Source: Mucilaginibacter sp.
GTDB taxonomy: Bacteria > Bacteroidota > Bacteroidia > Sphingobacteriales > Sphingobacteriaceae
DNA length: 35,824 nucleotides
Direction of reading: 5' to 3'
Assembly: GCA_028288305.1 (NCBI GenBank)
Contig: JAQBOA010000105.1
Location: forward strand, 1 to 35,824
Shown here: piece by piece, positions 16,269 to 25,022 of the stretch
How positions within the stretch are numbered: position 1 is the first letter of the stretch
Layout of the letters: each line of letters starts with the position of its first letter
The notes under the pieces: model-generated
Told to the model about the DNA's origin: nothing
Database searches by the model: none
The model's input: the letters and a program-made list of their open reading frames with translations, nothing else
Made by a program: the position numbers and the translations under genes

Positions 16269-17225
16269 TTAACCTATAACTCTACCTAAAAGAGCTGAAA
16301 TAAGCATATCCAGTTTTTTTAATTGATATTTGTAACCAGCAAAAATATTAATAGGGTACTTGCAATAACTGAAGAAATATTTATCTGCTAAATTCGGTTT
16401 ATTACCGGATTTAATTAGTTGTATAAAAAACAAATTACTCCAGGGTTTATTATCTCCGATAGCGTGCAGCATTAAGGTGGCAGGAGTTGTAAATCCCATA
16501 CCTTCTTTACCTACTATACTGATTTCAATATTAGGAGAAATTGTAATTGCGGCATTTAGTAAATCCTGATCTCCTTTTAAATGGTTAAATTCGTCTTTTA
16601 CAAAACGATTTACATTTCCTCCAACTTCAATATATTTGTTAGTATAATATATCCATCTGTCTATTATAATAATACTATCCCTTTCTATACCTATAAAACC
16701 ACTATTAAAATAATAATTTATGTCATTAAAAGAAAGTTCATTTTGAGGGGCCAACTTTATCCAATGCTTTCTCCACGGATGGCTATTATGAAGAAAATGA
16801 AAGGAATTGTCAAGGCATAAACATAAACCACTTTCGAGCCAATTTGAAAAAACAGTCCACGGAGCTTTAACAATAATATCTACATCAAAATAATAAATTT
16901 TTTTGGTTTGTTTATAATTATCAAAAGCTTCTTTTATAAAAAAAGGTTTGTAATAACCAAGATGCATTTGCGTATCAACTTGTTTAAAGTGTATATTTAT
17001 ATTAGGTGTAACAGAAAAATTGTCATTACCCAACGGCTTAAGCTGTTTTACCCAAATTGGTAACGCTCCTCTGTAACCAATATAAATTAAACCTTTAAAA
17101 TCAGCTTTAACAAGAGAATTTATTAATGCGCCGGCACCTAAATTATAATTTCCGTCAAACAAGCATACAATAATTTCTTCATAGAAGATTTTTTCAGATG
17201 CTTCATCTAAATCCTCATATTTCAT
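16269..17225 (-). CDS. GT8-like glycosyltransferase / nucleotide-diphospho-sugar transferase
   Basis: 318 residues. The N-terminus IIVCLFDGNYNLGAGALINSLVKADFKGLIYIGYRG (18-53) has the layout of the GT-A enzymes that start with a 'VxxxDxNYxxGxxALxxSL' segment, and KKIYYFDVDIIV (108-119) holds the D114-x-D116 metal motif. Further parts (LCLDNSFHFL, FNSGFIGIERD, KGDQDLLNAAI) match the GT8/Nucleotid_trans order of motifs, although overall similarity to a named enzyme is not obvious. A line at 16621-16680 counts only 14 G+C in 60 bases, among the lowest coding stretches in the window. It lies within the leftward glycan operon. Confidence 0.75.
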   Translation of the reverse strand: MKYEDLDEASEKIFYEEIIVCLFDGNYNLGAGALINSLVKADFKGLIYIGYRGALPIWVKQLKPLGNDNFSVTPNINIHFKQVDTQMHLGYYKPFFIKEAFDNYKQTKKIYYFDVDIIVKAPWTVFSNWLESGLCLCLDNSFHFLHNSHPWRKHWIKLAPQNELSFNDINYYFNSGFIGIERDSIIIIDRWIYYTNKYIEVGGNVNRFVKDEFNHLKGDQDLLNAAITISPNIEISIVGKEGMGFTTPATLMLHAIGDNKPWSNLFFIQLIKSGNKPNLADKYFFSYCKYPINIFAGYKYQLKKLDMLISALLGRVIG

Positions 17226-17290
17226 TAATGGGCCCCCTTATAATGATTAAGTACATTACTTTTGTAAAAGTTTAGGTTTTTAAAAAAATT

Positions 17291-18313
17291 TTAAATGTTA
17301 TTATTAAATAAAGGTAGGGCTAAAGATTGAACCTTATATATATTCCTTACTTTAAGCATAACTTTCAGTTGCCCAATATAACTATATAATATATGAAGTT
17401 CATTAAGATATTTATATTTATTACTAAAATAATAACCGTTTATAAACAGTTTGGTTCTTATAAAAATTATATTCTTTAAACATCGCAAAACAATGTATCT
17501 GTAATCATTTTTTACTTGATTTAAATCTTTTTTATTGACTCTGTAAACATGCAGCATTGCATACGATGCCCCAAACCCAAGAAATAATTTTTTATAATAG
17601 TTAATGGTTGTCCGATAGCCTGGTATATAGTGTTTAAATTTTAAATCTTTTGAATAAAAGATTCTAAACCCTATTTTTTTTAATGCGATACATAATTCAT
17701 GATCACCGCTGCTTAATAAACTATTTGCCATCCGGTCAGACAATTGGAATTGAAATTTAAATTTCTCTTTTAAAATTCTGTATGCGGCTTTATTTATAAT
17801 CATTCCTGCCCCGTAAAGCACTCCTCTTTCATCCGTAATATCACCATCAATCTCTGATTGATTACCAACTGCCAATAAATTGTATTGGTTAACCCAAAAA
17901 TACGGAGGTTCATTTTTTTCAAAAACTGGGCTTCCTGTCCCACCCAAGGCACCAATGTTCATATTATTTTGCATAATATTCAGCGTAAGGCTCAAATAGT
18001 TTTCTTCAAGCCAGTTATCATCATCGCAAAATAAAACATAATCATAGTAAGATTCTTCAATACCCTTTTGCCTCGCAGCAGAAAGGCCCGGTGTCAATTC
18101 ATTAACAACTTTGAAATTGGGTTTATTGGAGGCAAAAGATTCCCATATTTGAAGTGCCATTTCAACAGTATTGTCTGTTGAGCCGTTATTTACTACAATA
18201 ATTTCCCAGGCAGAAGAAGAAATATTCCTTTGATTATAAAGATGCTGCAAAGTAGGGGCCATCCTTGTTGCACTGTTAAAACAACAAATAATTACACTTA
18301 TTCCAGACGGCAT
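17291..18313 (-). CDS. GT2 family glycosyltransferase
   Basis: 340 residues. ISVIICCFNSATRMAPTLQHL (5-25), VVNNGSTDNT (40-49), GLSAARQKGI (76-85) and LFCDDDNWLEENYL (94-107) are the standard GT2 motifs; GDHELCIALKKIGFRIFYSKDLKFKHYI provides the ED-like acceptor motif. The C-terminal 90 residues are basic and amphipathic and may bind membrane. First gene of the leftward operon; a perfect 22-bp palindrome lies 25 bp upstream of its ATG. AT-rich like its two followers. Confidence 0.9.
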   Translation of the reverse strand: MPSGISVIICCFNSATRMAPTLQHLYNQRNISSSAWEIIVVNNGSTDNTVEMALQIWESFASNKPNFKVVNELTPGLSAARQKGIEESYYDYVLFCDDDNWLEENYLSLTLNIMQNNMNIGALGGTGSPVFEKNEPPYFWVNQYNLLAVGNQSEIDGDITDERGVLYGAGMIINKAAYRILKEKFKFQFQLSDRMANSLLSSGDHELCIALKKIGFRIFYSKDLKFKHYIPGYRTTINYYKKLFLGFGASYAMLHVYRVNKKDLNQVKNDYRYIVLRCLKNIIFIRTKLFINGYYFSNKYKYLNELHILYSYIGQLKVMLKVRNIYKVQSLALPLFNNNI

Positions 18314-18337
18314 ATAAAATAATTATCAAATTCTATT

Positions 18338-18359
18338 AAATGTTTAATATTAAACATTT
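18338..18359. promoter_or_regulatory. Perfect 22-bp palindrome upstream of the leftward glycan operon
   Basis: AAATGTTTAAT immediately followed by its exact complement ATTAAACATTT, with no spacer, 25 bp upstream of the GT2 start at 18313. The zero spacer suits a protein-binding operator rather than an RNA hairpin. It lies where a promoter or leader of the operon should be. Function is inferred from position only. Confidence 0.5.
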
Positions 18360-18506
18360 CAAAAAAACCAATTGTGGGCAGAAATAATAACAAAGCAATT
18401 TCAAACAGGTTCTAATATAGAAACTATTTTGAGTTAAAAATAATTTAAAAGTATTTAATTGTACGCCTTTATAAATAATAAACATGAATACGGCTTTCTG
18501 AAATGT

Positions 18507-20270
18507 TTATACAATAAATTTAATTATTGTAACAGCCCCCCGGCCAGGGCCGTCGCTTTTTATTTCAAAAGAACCGGCATGGCTTTCAATGATGGTCCTG
18601 CAATTATATAATCCAAGTCCCGTTCCACTTTTTTTCGTTGTAAAGCCACGTACAAAAAACAGGTTCGCTGTGGCAGCATCAAATCCATGACCATTATCCG
18701 TAACCGTTAGTTCCAGCACTTCGCCAGCTGTATGCATATTAATGGCAATACTCTTTTCTACGGCACCGCCATCAATAGCTTCTATGCTATTTTTAAGTAC
18801 ATTTAAAAATACTTGCATAAGCTTTGTATGGTCACCTTTAATGGTATAGTTTCCGGGTTTTATATTTATTTTAAGCTGAATGCCTTTTTTATCTATTGAC
18901 GCAAAAAGCATGGACCTGCAATCATAAATAATATGTTCAAGGTTAACTGGTTTCCTTTCATGAATCCCGGGATGGCTTCTTACCAATTGTCTTTGTATAT
19001 TCAGTATTTCCTGAATATGGGTAACAATATTAAACAACTCTGTTATTGATGTATGTATTTCTGCTCCGTTATCATTGAGGGTTACGGCAATGCCTTCAGT
19101 AAGCGTTATCAATGCGTCTGCTTTATTTGTACCAATAGCATCAGCTATTGATGTTTGATGGGCCTTTAAAAACACTATCAGGTTTTTGATATTATCGGGA
19201 TTGTTTTTATCAACTGCATGGTTGATGCGATTTAAGTGCGATCCTAATCCAACCATGGCATTGCCGATGTCATGTAAAAACTCCGAAGCAATTTCGAACT
19301 TCCCCTGTGCTATTGCTTTCTCCAATTCTTGTTCCTTTTGTTTCTTCAGCTGCTTATTAAGGGACTTTAAATCCTCAGCTTGTTTGCTCAATTCCTGTGA
19401 TTGAAGATATAAATCCGCATTTAATTTTTTTAATACTTCATCCGACTGCTTTCTGACTGTGATATCATGCCCAATTCCTAATAAGCGGATAATCCTTCCA
19501 TATTCATCACGAACAGGCATCTTAGTAGTAAGCAGCCAGCGTTTAGTTCCGGCGCTATCTAAAAAATATTCTTCCTGGTTAATAATAGGATTTCCTGAAC
19601 GTAATATTCGCATATCGTCTTCATAACCCCGCTTACCAAATTCATTGTTAAATAAATCTAAATCCGTTTTACCGATCACCTCTTCTTCCGAAGTACGTCC
19701 TATATAGGTCACATCAGCGTTATTGGCAATAATTTTTCGCCCTTCAATATCTTTTACATAAATTGTGTCTGGTAAGGTATCAATTAAGGTCCTCAGCAAT
19801 ATACGTTCCTGATGTATGGCTTCTTCGGCATTTTTGTGCCTGGTGATATCGACATGTGTACCAATAATAATATTCTGCGAACTCTCTTTTATATTTTTAA
19901 ATAACATACCCCTCGACCATATCCATACCCAATTTCCATCCCTATGTTTCATTCGGAAATAACTCTCGTGGGTCCCTATCGGTTTTTTAACATATGCTTC
20001 AAACCGGGCGGTTGCCTCTTCTTTGTCTTCGGGGTGTATTAAATCTATCCAGGTGGTATTTGAATTAGAACTACCCGACATATCATAATCTTTAATATCT
20101 CTGCCAAGTAATGAAAAATAGATTTCGTTACACCAAAGGAAATCTGTTTCCGTAAAATATTCCCAGGCGCCAATATTTGATGAGGTTATAAGTGCTTTAT
20201 ATTTTTCTAAATGCTCAGATGGTGTAGCGGGCGGAACAGGTATCTGTTGCTCAGGGACAGTATTATTCAT
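18507..20270 (-). CDS. Soluble PAS-PAS sensor histidine kinase
   Basis: 587 residues with no membrane helix. PAS 1 (about 20-148, WEYFTETDFLWCNEIYFSLLG...HRDGNWVWIWSRGMLF) is of the PAS_3 kind with its PAC strand; PAS 2 (about 150-272, LIDTLPDTIYVKDIEGR...). A coiled coil (273-325) leads to an atypical H-box, ASEFLHDIGNAMVGLGSHLNRI, with His333; this HD-x-GN form differs from the common HE-[IL]-x-P box. The ATPase domain has N494 (VLKNSIEAID), DNGHG (525-529) and GTGLGL (549-554). It autophosphorylates in response to a cytosolic signal, perhaps redox, gas or light through a PAS cofactor. It lies 52 bp downstream of a REC-kinase gene on the same strand, so they are likely co-expressed. Confidence 0.92.
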   Translation of the reverse strand: MNNTVPEQQIPVPPATPSEHLEKYKALITSSNIGAWEYFTETDFLWCNEIYFSLLGRDIKDYDMSGSSNSNTTWIDLIHPEDKEEATARFEAYVKKPIGTHESYFRMKHRDGNWVWIWSRGMLFKNIKESSQNIIIGTHVDITRHKNAEEAIHQERILLRTLIDTLPDTIYVKDIEGRKIIANNADVTYIGRTSEEEVIGKTDLDLFNNEFGKRGYEDDMRILRSGNPIINQEEYFLDSAGTKRWLLTTKMPVRDEYGRIIRLLGIGHDITVRKQSDEVLKKLNADLYLQSQELSKQAEDLKSLNKQLKKQKEQELEKAIAQGKFEIASEFLHDIGNAMVGLGSHLNRINHAVDKNNPDNIKNLIVFLKAHQTSIADAIGTNKADALITLTEGIAVTLNDNGAEIHTSITELFNIVTHIQEILNIQRQLVRSHPGIHERKPVNLEHIIYDCRSMLFASIDKKGIQLKINIKPGNYTIKGDHTKLMQVFLNVLKNSIEAIDGGAVEKSIAINMHTAGEVLELTVTDNGHGFDAATANLFFVRGFTTKKSGTGLGLYNCRTIIESHAGSFEIKSDGPGRGAVTIIKFIV

Positions 20271-20322
20271 ATTAATATTTCCTTAATACTTAACATAAAG
20301 ATAGCAGTACAATGTGATGATT

Positions 20323-21888
20323 TTACAAAGGAAGAGTAATTGTAAAAATAGCGCCATTGTTGTTTTTAACAGCAATATTACCGCCATGCCCGGTAACGAA
20401 TTGTTTTACAATGGAAAGACCTAAACCTGTTCCATTTTTTTTATGCATGGTAACAAATGGCTCAAAAAGGACTTTGCTGATTTCGGGAGGGATACCCGGA
20501 CCATTATCAACAATAGTTAAAATTACTTCTTTACCTGAAATACGAGCTGAAATGTTGATGCTGCCATTTTTTATGTTCCTGTCATGAAGAACATCAATGG
20601 CATTGTTTACAAGATTAACGATTGTACCTCTCAGTTTGCTTTCATCACCAGGAACAATCAATGTTTCTGAGACATCTTTGGTAATCACTATCTGTTCAAA
20701 ACCGTCTCTTGATTCAGCTTGCTTTATAGCTTCGCTTGCTATTTTATTAATATTTACCGGTACCTTTTTAATTTTGGTTTCCCTGATAAAATCAAGAAAA
20801 TCATCAAATATATTTGAAGCTTGTTCTGCAGACTGATCAATTAAATCAATCAGTTCACCGGCACCACCATCTTCGCGCATCAAGGCGGTTAATAGTTTAA
20901 TGTTTTTTATAGGAGAACGAAGATCATGCATAACCATTGCTATTACTTGACCTACAGCTGAAAGTTTCTCTTTTTGAATTAATTTTTCGTTCAATTCGGC
21001 ATTACGGATAGCCTGGGCTGCATTTTGCACAAACAGCTTTAACAGGTACATTTTTTCCGTTTTCAGCCTTTCGTTCTTTTTTAGAATCGCAAAAACAGAA
21101 TAGTTCTCCATCCTGGCTAATACCAGTTCATCAATCTGTATTACTTCATCTTTTCCAATGTTAACATTCTTTATTTTGGCTATTAATTCCTCAAAATTTA
21201 TTTTTTTCTCAAACGCACCTATTGAGAGCACTTTTTCATACACAAAATCATCATGCATCTTCCCTATTAGCGCCATATCCGTTTCTAAAGAACCGGCAAC
21301 CTGGTCGAGTATGTTTTTTAATAAAGAGTTGAGTTGGTTATTATTTAAGCTTATAGATGAAATTGATTCGATCAAACTTTCGAGATTACGAAGCTTATTA
21401 TAATCATTGACTGCTTTTGTGGCCAACTGTATAATCTCTTCAGATGCATAAGGTTTACAGTGATATCCTACATTTTGCCCGGCCTGTTCTACTATTTCCT
21501 CTATTGAACAATCACTGTACGCGGTTATAAACACTATTTCTGCCTTAATATCATATCTCCGTATCTCCATGGCTGTTTCCAATCCGCTCAAGCCCGGCAT
21601 ACGCATATCTAAAAAAATAACCGCATATGGATGGCCTTGTTCTTTGGCCTCTTTCACTTTTCGAATGCCCTCCATTCCGTTGGAAGCTTTATCTACCGTA
21701 AAAGTTGGAATATTACTACGGACACGTGGGGCCAGTAACGTTGCCGGCGAGTCAAACAAAATACTGACTGCGTGATTGATTCCCTGTTGCTCTTGAGACA
21801 ACCCCTTCGGTACGAGAATATCTTCAATATTATCCCTTACCATTTCTTCATCGTCTATTACTAAGACAGATGCATTAAGTTCATTCAT
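20323..21888 (-). CDS. Hybrid regulator: REC (with insertion)-GAF-like-histidine kinase
   Basis: 521 residues. The receiver domain comes first: acidic VIDDEE (10-15), phospho-acceptor Asp94 (IFLDMRMPG), Thr122 (FITAYSD), Lys145 (HCKPY). Between helix 1 and strand 2 it has an extra segment of about 35 residues (28-62, GLSQEQQGINHAVSILFDSP...), seen in a subset of receivers. A GAF-like region (about 180-300) is followed by HisKA with His321 (MVMHDLRSPIKNI) and the ATPase domain (NLVNNA 425-430, DNGPG 461-465, GTGLGLS 486-492). The domain order, receiver first, suggests it accepts phosphate from another kinase and then controls its own kinase activity. Soluble. Upstream of the PAS kinase in the same orientation. 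Confidence 0.9.
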   Translation of the reverse strand: MNELNASVLVIDDEEMVRDNIEDILVPKGLSQEQQGINHAVSILFDSPATLLAPRVRSNIPTFTVDKASNGMEGIRKVKEAKEQGHPYAVIFLDMRMPGLSGLETAMEIRRYDIKAEIVFITAYSDCSIEEIVEQAGQNVGYHCKPYASEEIIQLATKAVNDYNKLRNLESLIESISSISLNNNQLNSLLKNILDQVAGSLETDMALIGKMHDDFVYEKVLSIGAFEKKINFEELIAKIKNVNIGKDEVIQIDELVLARMENYSVFAILKKNERLKTEKMYLLKLFVQNAAQAIRNAELNEKLIQKEKLSAVGQVIAMVMHDLRSPIKNIKLLTALMREDGGAGELIDLIDQSAEQASNIFDDFLDFIRETKIKKVPVNINKIASEAIKQAESRDGFEQIVITKDVSETLIVPGDESKLRGTIVNLVNNAIDVLHDRNIKNGSINISARISGKEVILTIVDNGPGIPPEISKVLFEPFVTMHKKNGTGLGLSIVKQFVTGHGGNIAVKNNNGAIFTITLPL

Positions 21889-22249
21889 AAAAACCTGGAA
21901 ATTAATTTGAAGGTAAAAAACGCTGTAACAAAATATAGATAAACATTATTGCACTTTAGATTTAGCTTATACGATATAACCTACAATAAGTTATATTTTC
22001 ATCACTTATAAACTTAACCTTAACTTAATAGTTACATAACCAAACTTTTAGAAAAACTAGTGCCTTTTATGCTGATTTACTAACCTAAGTTATTAATTCA
22101 GTGCAGGAATAATCATTGAAGAGTGTATTATTTGGATTTATTAATTACTTGAAATGTTTTAAATTAACCTGTGGGACGTTATTCTACTTTATGCTCTGAA
22201 CGCAATTGCAGACCTTATCAATACTGTGAGAGTTAACCAATAATATTTA
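21889..22249. other. 361-bp intergenic region, nothing recognised
   Basis: AT-rich, between the single-domain response regulator and the REC-kinase gene. I see no ORF, hairpin with a T run, or promoter consensus that I would defend. It may hold the promoter of the two kinase genes. Confidence 0.4.
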
Positions 22250-22600
22250 TTAGTATCGCTTAACACAGGTTAATAATTCGTCAACACTAAATGGCTTGGA
22301 AAGATAACCATCGGCTTTACATTCATTTGCAATTGTAACCAGGTTATTAGCTCCGGAAACTAATATTACAGGAATCTTGGAAGTTAGGGGATTTGATTTT
22401 AAATTTTCACATAAAATATTTCCATATCCATTGGATAATCTTACATCAAGAAGAATTATTTGTGGTGCAAAATCAATGAAATATTCCATAGGCTCATGAT
22501 GATTAATAGCTATTACATCATATCCCTCTTCTTCAAGTGCTATTTCCATTAAATCAAGAATTGCTTTTTCGTCCTCAAGCACCACTATTCGCTTATTCAT
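22250..22600 (-). CDS. Single-domain (CheY-like) response regulator
   Basis: 116 residues, only a receiver domain. Phosphorylation site Asp52 (IILLDVRLSNGYG), acidic pocket LEDE (8-11), Ser82 (LVSGANN) and Lys102 (LSKPFS) are all present, so it should be phosphorylatable. No output domain: it may act by protein contact or as a phosphate carrier or sink for the two kinases encoded 361 bp downstream on the same strand. Kinases and a stand-alone receiver in one neighbourhood suggest a phosphorelay, but specificity cannot be read from sequence. Confidence 0.92.
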   Translation of the reverse strand: MNKRIVVLEDEKAILDLMEIALEEEGYDVIAINHHEPMEYFIDFAPQIILLDVRLSNGYGNILCENLKSNPLTSKIPVILVSGANNLVTIANECKADGYLSKPFSVDELLTCVKRY

Positions 22601-23227
22601 CGGCTCTAAATTAATTGTAGTTCAACATTTTATTAAACCTCAATAATTGAAAATTGTTTTATAAACAGCTGCACAATACATTAATTTACAATCATTTAAC
22701 ATTAACTAAAAAGAAATTATTCTCAAAATAACTTTAATGAATCTTCTTACAATAGGTTAAAAACAATTTTAAATCAGCATACCTAAAATATTTTCTTTAT
22801 GATTACATTATTTAAACATAAAGAAAATTGAATTCAAAGGGGCAAGGCAAATTATATTCAAATCTTTTTAAAGAATTATTTCTTTAAAAATAAAACATCT
22901 AAAAACCTTGATAGATCACTTATGTTGAACTAAACTGAAACAAACAAATCTGCAACACTTGTATTTGTTAAAATAATACTTATAATTGTATTACAATTAT
23001 AAGCTGTTGCTTAAACAAGGCACATTTATATGTTAATTAAATAGTAATAACATAAGCTGTTCACATTAATTTATGTGATTATTTAAAGCATCGGATGATG
23101 ACTTATTGAAAAAAAAAGAAGAGTATATTTGTTAAAAAGCAGATTTTTACTTTTTAAAATAGCAAAGTGTTTTATTTACAATAAGTAAATCATACTTTTA
23201 TCAAATTTTTTAAAATAAACTTAATTT
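22601..23227. other. 627-bp AT-rich intergenic region with one palindrome
   Basis: Divergent gap between the response regulator and the GlcNAc kinase. No ORF of note. It contains the 25-bp palindrome listed separately and the word ATAAGCTGTT twice (22999-23008 and 23052-23061). Unusually long for this window; a small RNA or two separate promoters could be hidden here, but I cannot show either. Confidence 0.45.
22979..23003. promoter_or_regulatory. 25-bp palindrome in the long divergent gap
   Basis: CTTATAATTGTA and TACAATTATAAG flank a single T: perfect 12-bp arms. No T run follows and the centre is one base, so an operator is more likely than a terminator. It lies 225 bp upstream of the GlcNAc kinase gene. 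Confidence 0.45.
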
Positions 23228-24088
23228 ATGATCATAATTGCTGACGGTGGCTCAACCAAAACAAACTGGTGCTTGGTTACCGAAGAGGGTAAAAAAGTGT
23301 ACTTTAACACCGAAGGTTATAACCCATATTTTTCAAGTACGGCGTACATAATCCAATCTTTAAATGAAAACCTGCCAACCGACCTTAAAAAAAATGAGAT
23401 TACAGAGGTGAACTATTATGGCGCGGGATGCTCAACCCCCGAAATGCGTAAAATTGTAGAGGATGCCATGAAAGTGGTTTTTCCTGAATCAAAAGTATAC
23501 ATAGGCCACGATTTACTTGCAGCAGCCAGAGCGCTGCTTGGCACCAGTGAAGGTTTTGCTGCTATATTAGGTACCGGGACAAATACCTGCCTTTATGACG
23601 GTAAAGAGGTTATTCAAAACATTGATTCGGGAGCATATATTTTAGGTGACGAAGGCAGCGGATGTTACATTGGTAAAAAACTATTAGTTGATTATTTAAG
23701 AGGCTATATGCCCGAAGCGGTGCGCAAAAACTTTTGGGAAACCTTTAAACTTACTCCTGATGATATAAACGAGCAAGTTTATACGCAGCCCAGGGCAAAT
23801 CGTTTTTGTGCCAGCTTCAGTAAATTTGTTTATGATAATAACGTACATATCGAATATTCAAGGAACCTGGTAAGGACTTCGTTCGAAGATTTTTTCCGTA
23901 ACCTGGTTACCCATTATCCAAATTACCAAAAATATACTTTTAATTGTATTGGTTCTGTTGGCTATAATTTCAGAAATGTTTTAGAGGAAGTGGTTACCGA
24001 AAATGGAATGGTCGTAGGCAATATTATTCGTTCGCCGATAGATAATTTGGTGAAATATCATTTAGAGCTGGCACCAAGCCAAATATAA
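23228..24088 (+). CDS. N-acetylglucosamine kinase (BadF/BadG/BcrA/BcrD ATPase family)
   Basis: 286 residues, ASKHA fold. The phosphate-1 loop ADGGSTKTNW (5-14), the catalytic Asp in GHDLLAAARALLG (near 93-105), the phosphate-2 loop LGTGTNTCLYDG and the DEGSGCYIGKKLL segment are all intact. Members phosphorylate GlcNAc or related amino sugars at O6 using ATP, feeding peptidoglycan or chitin sugars into amino-sugar metabolism; they act in the cytosol. The exact substrate (GlcNAc, GlcN or another hexose) is not certain. A degenerate paralogue lies 1.9 kb downstream between pfkA and gapA. Its stop codon is directly followed by an inverted purine-rich repeat that fills the gap to the convergent Nudix-type gene. 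Confidence 0.85.
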   Translation: MIIIADGGSTKTNWCLVTEEGKKVYFNTEGYNPYFSSTAYIIQSLNENLPTDLKKNEITEVNYYGAGCSTPEMRKIVEDAMKVVFPESKVYIGHDLLAAARALLGTSEGFAAILGTGTNTCLYDGKEVIQNIDSGAYILGDEGSGCYIGKKLLVDYLRGYMPEAVRKNFWETFKLTPDDINEQVYTQPRANRFCASFSKFVYDNNVHIEYSRNLVRTSFEDFFRNLVTHYPNYQKYTFNCIGSVGYNFRNVLEEVVTENGMVVGNIIRSPIDNLVKYHLELAPSQI

Positions 24089-24196
24089 GGTGAAAGGCGA
24101 AAGGTAAAGGGTAAAAGGTTTGATTAAGATTTTCGTGATTTTAATACCAAACTACACAGTTACTACCTTTTACCTTTCGCCTTTGTCCCTTCACCT
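24089..24196. repeat. Purine-rich word repeat arranged as an inverted repeat between convergent genes
   Basis: Left arm 24089-24118 is made of GGTGAAAGG / CGAAAGG / TAAAGGG / TAAAAGG words; the right arm 24166-24196 is its approximate complement (CCTTTTACC, TTTCGCC, TTTGTCCC, TTCACC). It begins on the base after the GlcNAc kinase TAA and ends 4 bp before the opposing stop codon. It could fold as a long imperfect hairpin and work as a bidirectional terminator. The word-like build suggests expansion of short repeats rather than a classic terminator. Confidence 0.8.
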
Positions 24197-24200
24197 CACA

Positions 24201-24896
24201 TCACTTATCCATATTCATATCATTATGAAAAATCTTAGCGTATTTACGGCGGTCAAACTTATATAATTTAGCGGCACGGTAGGATACACCTTTTTGCTTT
24301 TCATCAAGTTCCTTTAAAAATCCGTAACTGAGCATCTTTTTCCTAAAATTCCTTTTATCCAGTTTCTTATTTTCCACCGCTTCATAAAGCGATTGTAATT
24401 GTGTAAGTGTGAATTTTTCGGGCAGTAATTCAAAAGCTATAGGCTGGTAGTTTAAGCGCCTGCGTATTTTATTAAAAGCGGTTTTAAATATCTCCGAGTG
24501 GTCAAATGCCAATTTCGGCAATTCGTTCACCGGATGCCAAAAAGCTTTACGGGCATATTGGGTTATAGGCCTTAATTCCTTTTGTCCGTTAATACGTATA
24601 AGTGCATAATATGCAACCGTGATTACTCTGCCTTGCGGGTGCCGGTTTACTTCGCCAAAAGTATGAAATTGCTGCATATGTAAATCGCGCAGGCCTGTAA
24701 GCTCATATAATATCCGCTCGGCAGCATCGTCAATACTCTCATCCTGTTCAACAATATAACCAGGCAATGCAAGCCAGTCTTTAAAAGGCTCTTCGTTTCT
24801 TTCTATCAGTAATATTTTAAGTTCGCCTGCTTCAAAACCGAATATTACACAGTCAATTGAAAAAACCGAATCAAATGAAGGTAGCTTTGCTTCCAA
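24201..24896 (-). CDS. NrtR/AraR-like transcriptional regulator: degenerate Nudix domain plus winged helix
   Basis: 231 residues. The N-terminal part (about 10-145) is a Nudix fold (DCVIFGFEAGELKILLIERNEEPFKDWLALPGYI), but the Nudix box reads ERILYELTGL where a hydrolase has RE-x-x-EE-x-G, so catalytic Glu residues are lost. The C-terminal FTLTQLQSLYEAVENKKLDKRNFRKKML...KGVSYRAAKLYKFD (about 160-225) is the winged-helix DNA-binding domain of the NrtR family. Bacteroidota relatives (AraR) regulate sugar catabolism and sense a sugar or nucleotide ligand. Its place between a GlcNAc kinase and the divergent pfkA operon (126 bp between starts) suggests control of these genes. Start: the only plausible codon is TTG at 24896; a TAA lies five codons upstream and the first in-frame ATG is about 70 codons inside the Nudix fold. 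Confidence 0.82.
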   Translation of the reverse strand: MEAKLPSFDSVFSIDCVIFGFEAGELKILLIERNEEPFKDWLALPGYIVEQDESIDDAAERILYELTGLRDLHMQQFHTFGEVNRHPQGRVITVAYYALIRINGQKELRPITQYARKAFWHPVNELPKLAFDHSEIFKTAFNKIRRRLNYQPIAFELLPEKFTLTQLQSLYEAVENKKLDKRNFRKKMLSYGFLKELDEKQKGVSYRAAKLYKFDRRKYAKIFHNDMNMDK

Positions 24897-25022
24897 ACCT
24901 TGTAATTTTTAGGTTAAAATTTATATTTTATTTGGTTAACCGCTAATGTAAAAAAAAATAAATTAAATTTAATGGTGTAATTTTCACACACTATCTTCGT
25001 AGCGTCAAATAAGCTGCTAAAA

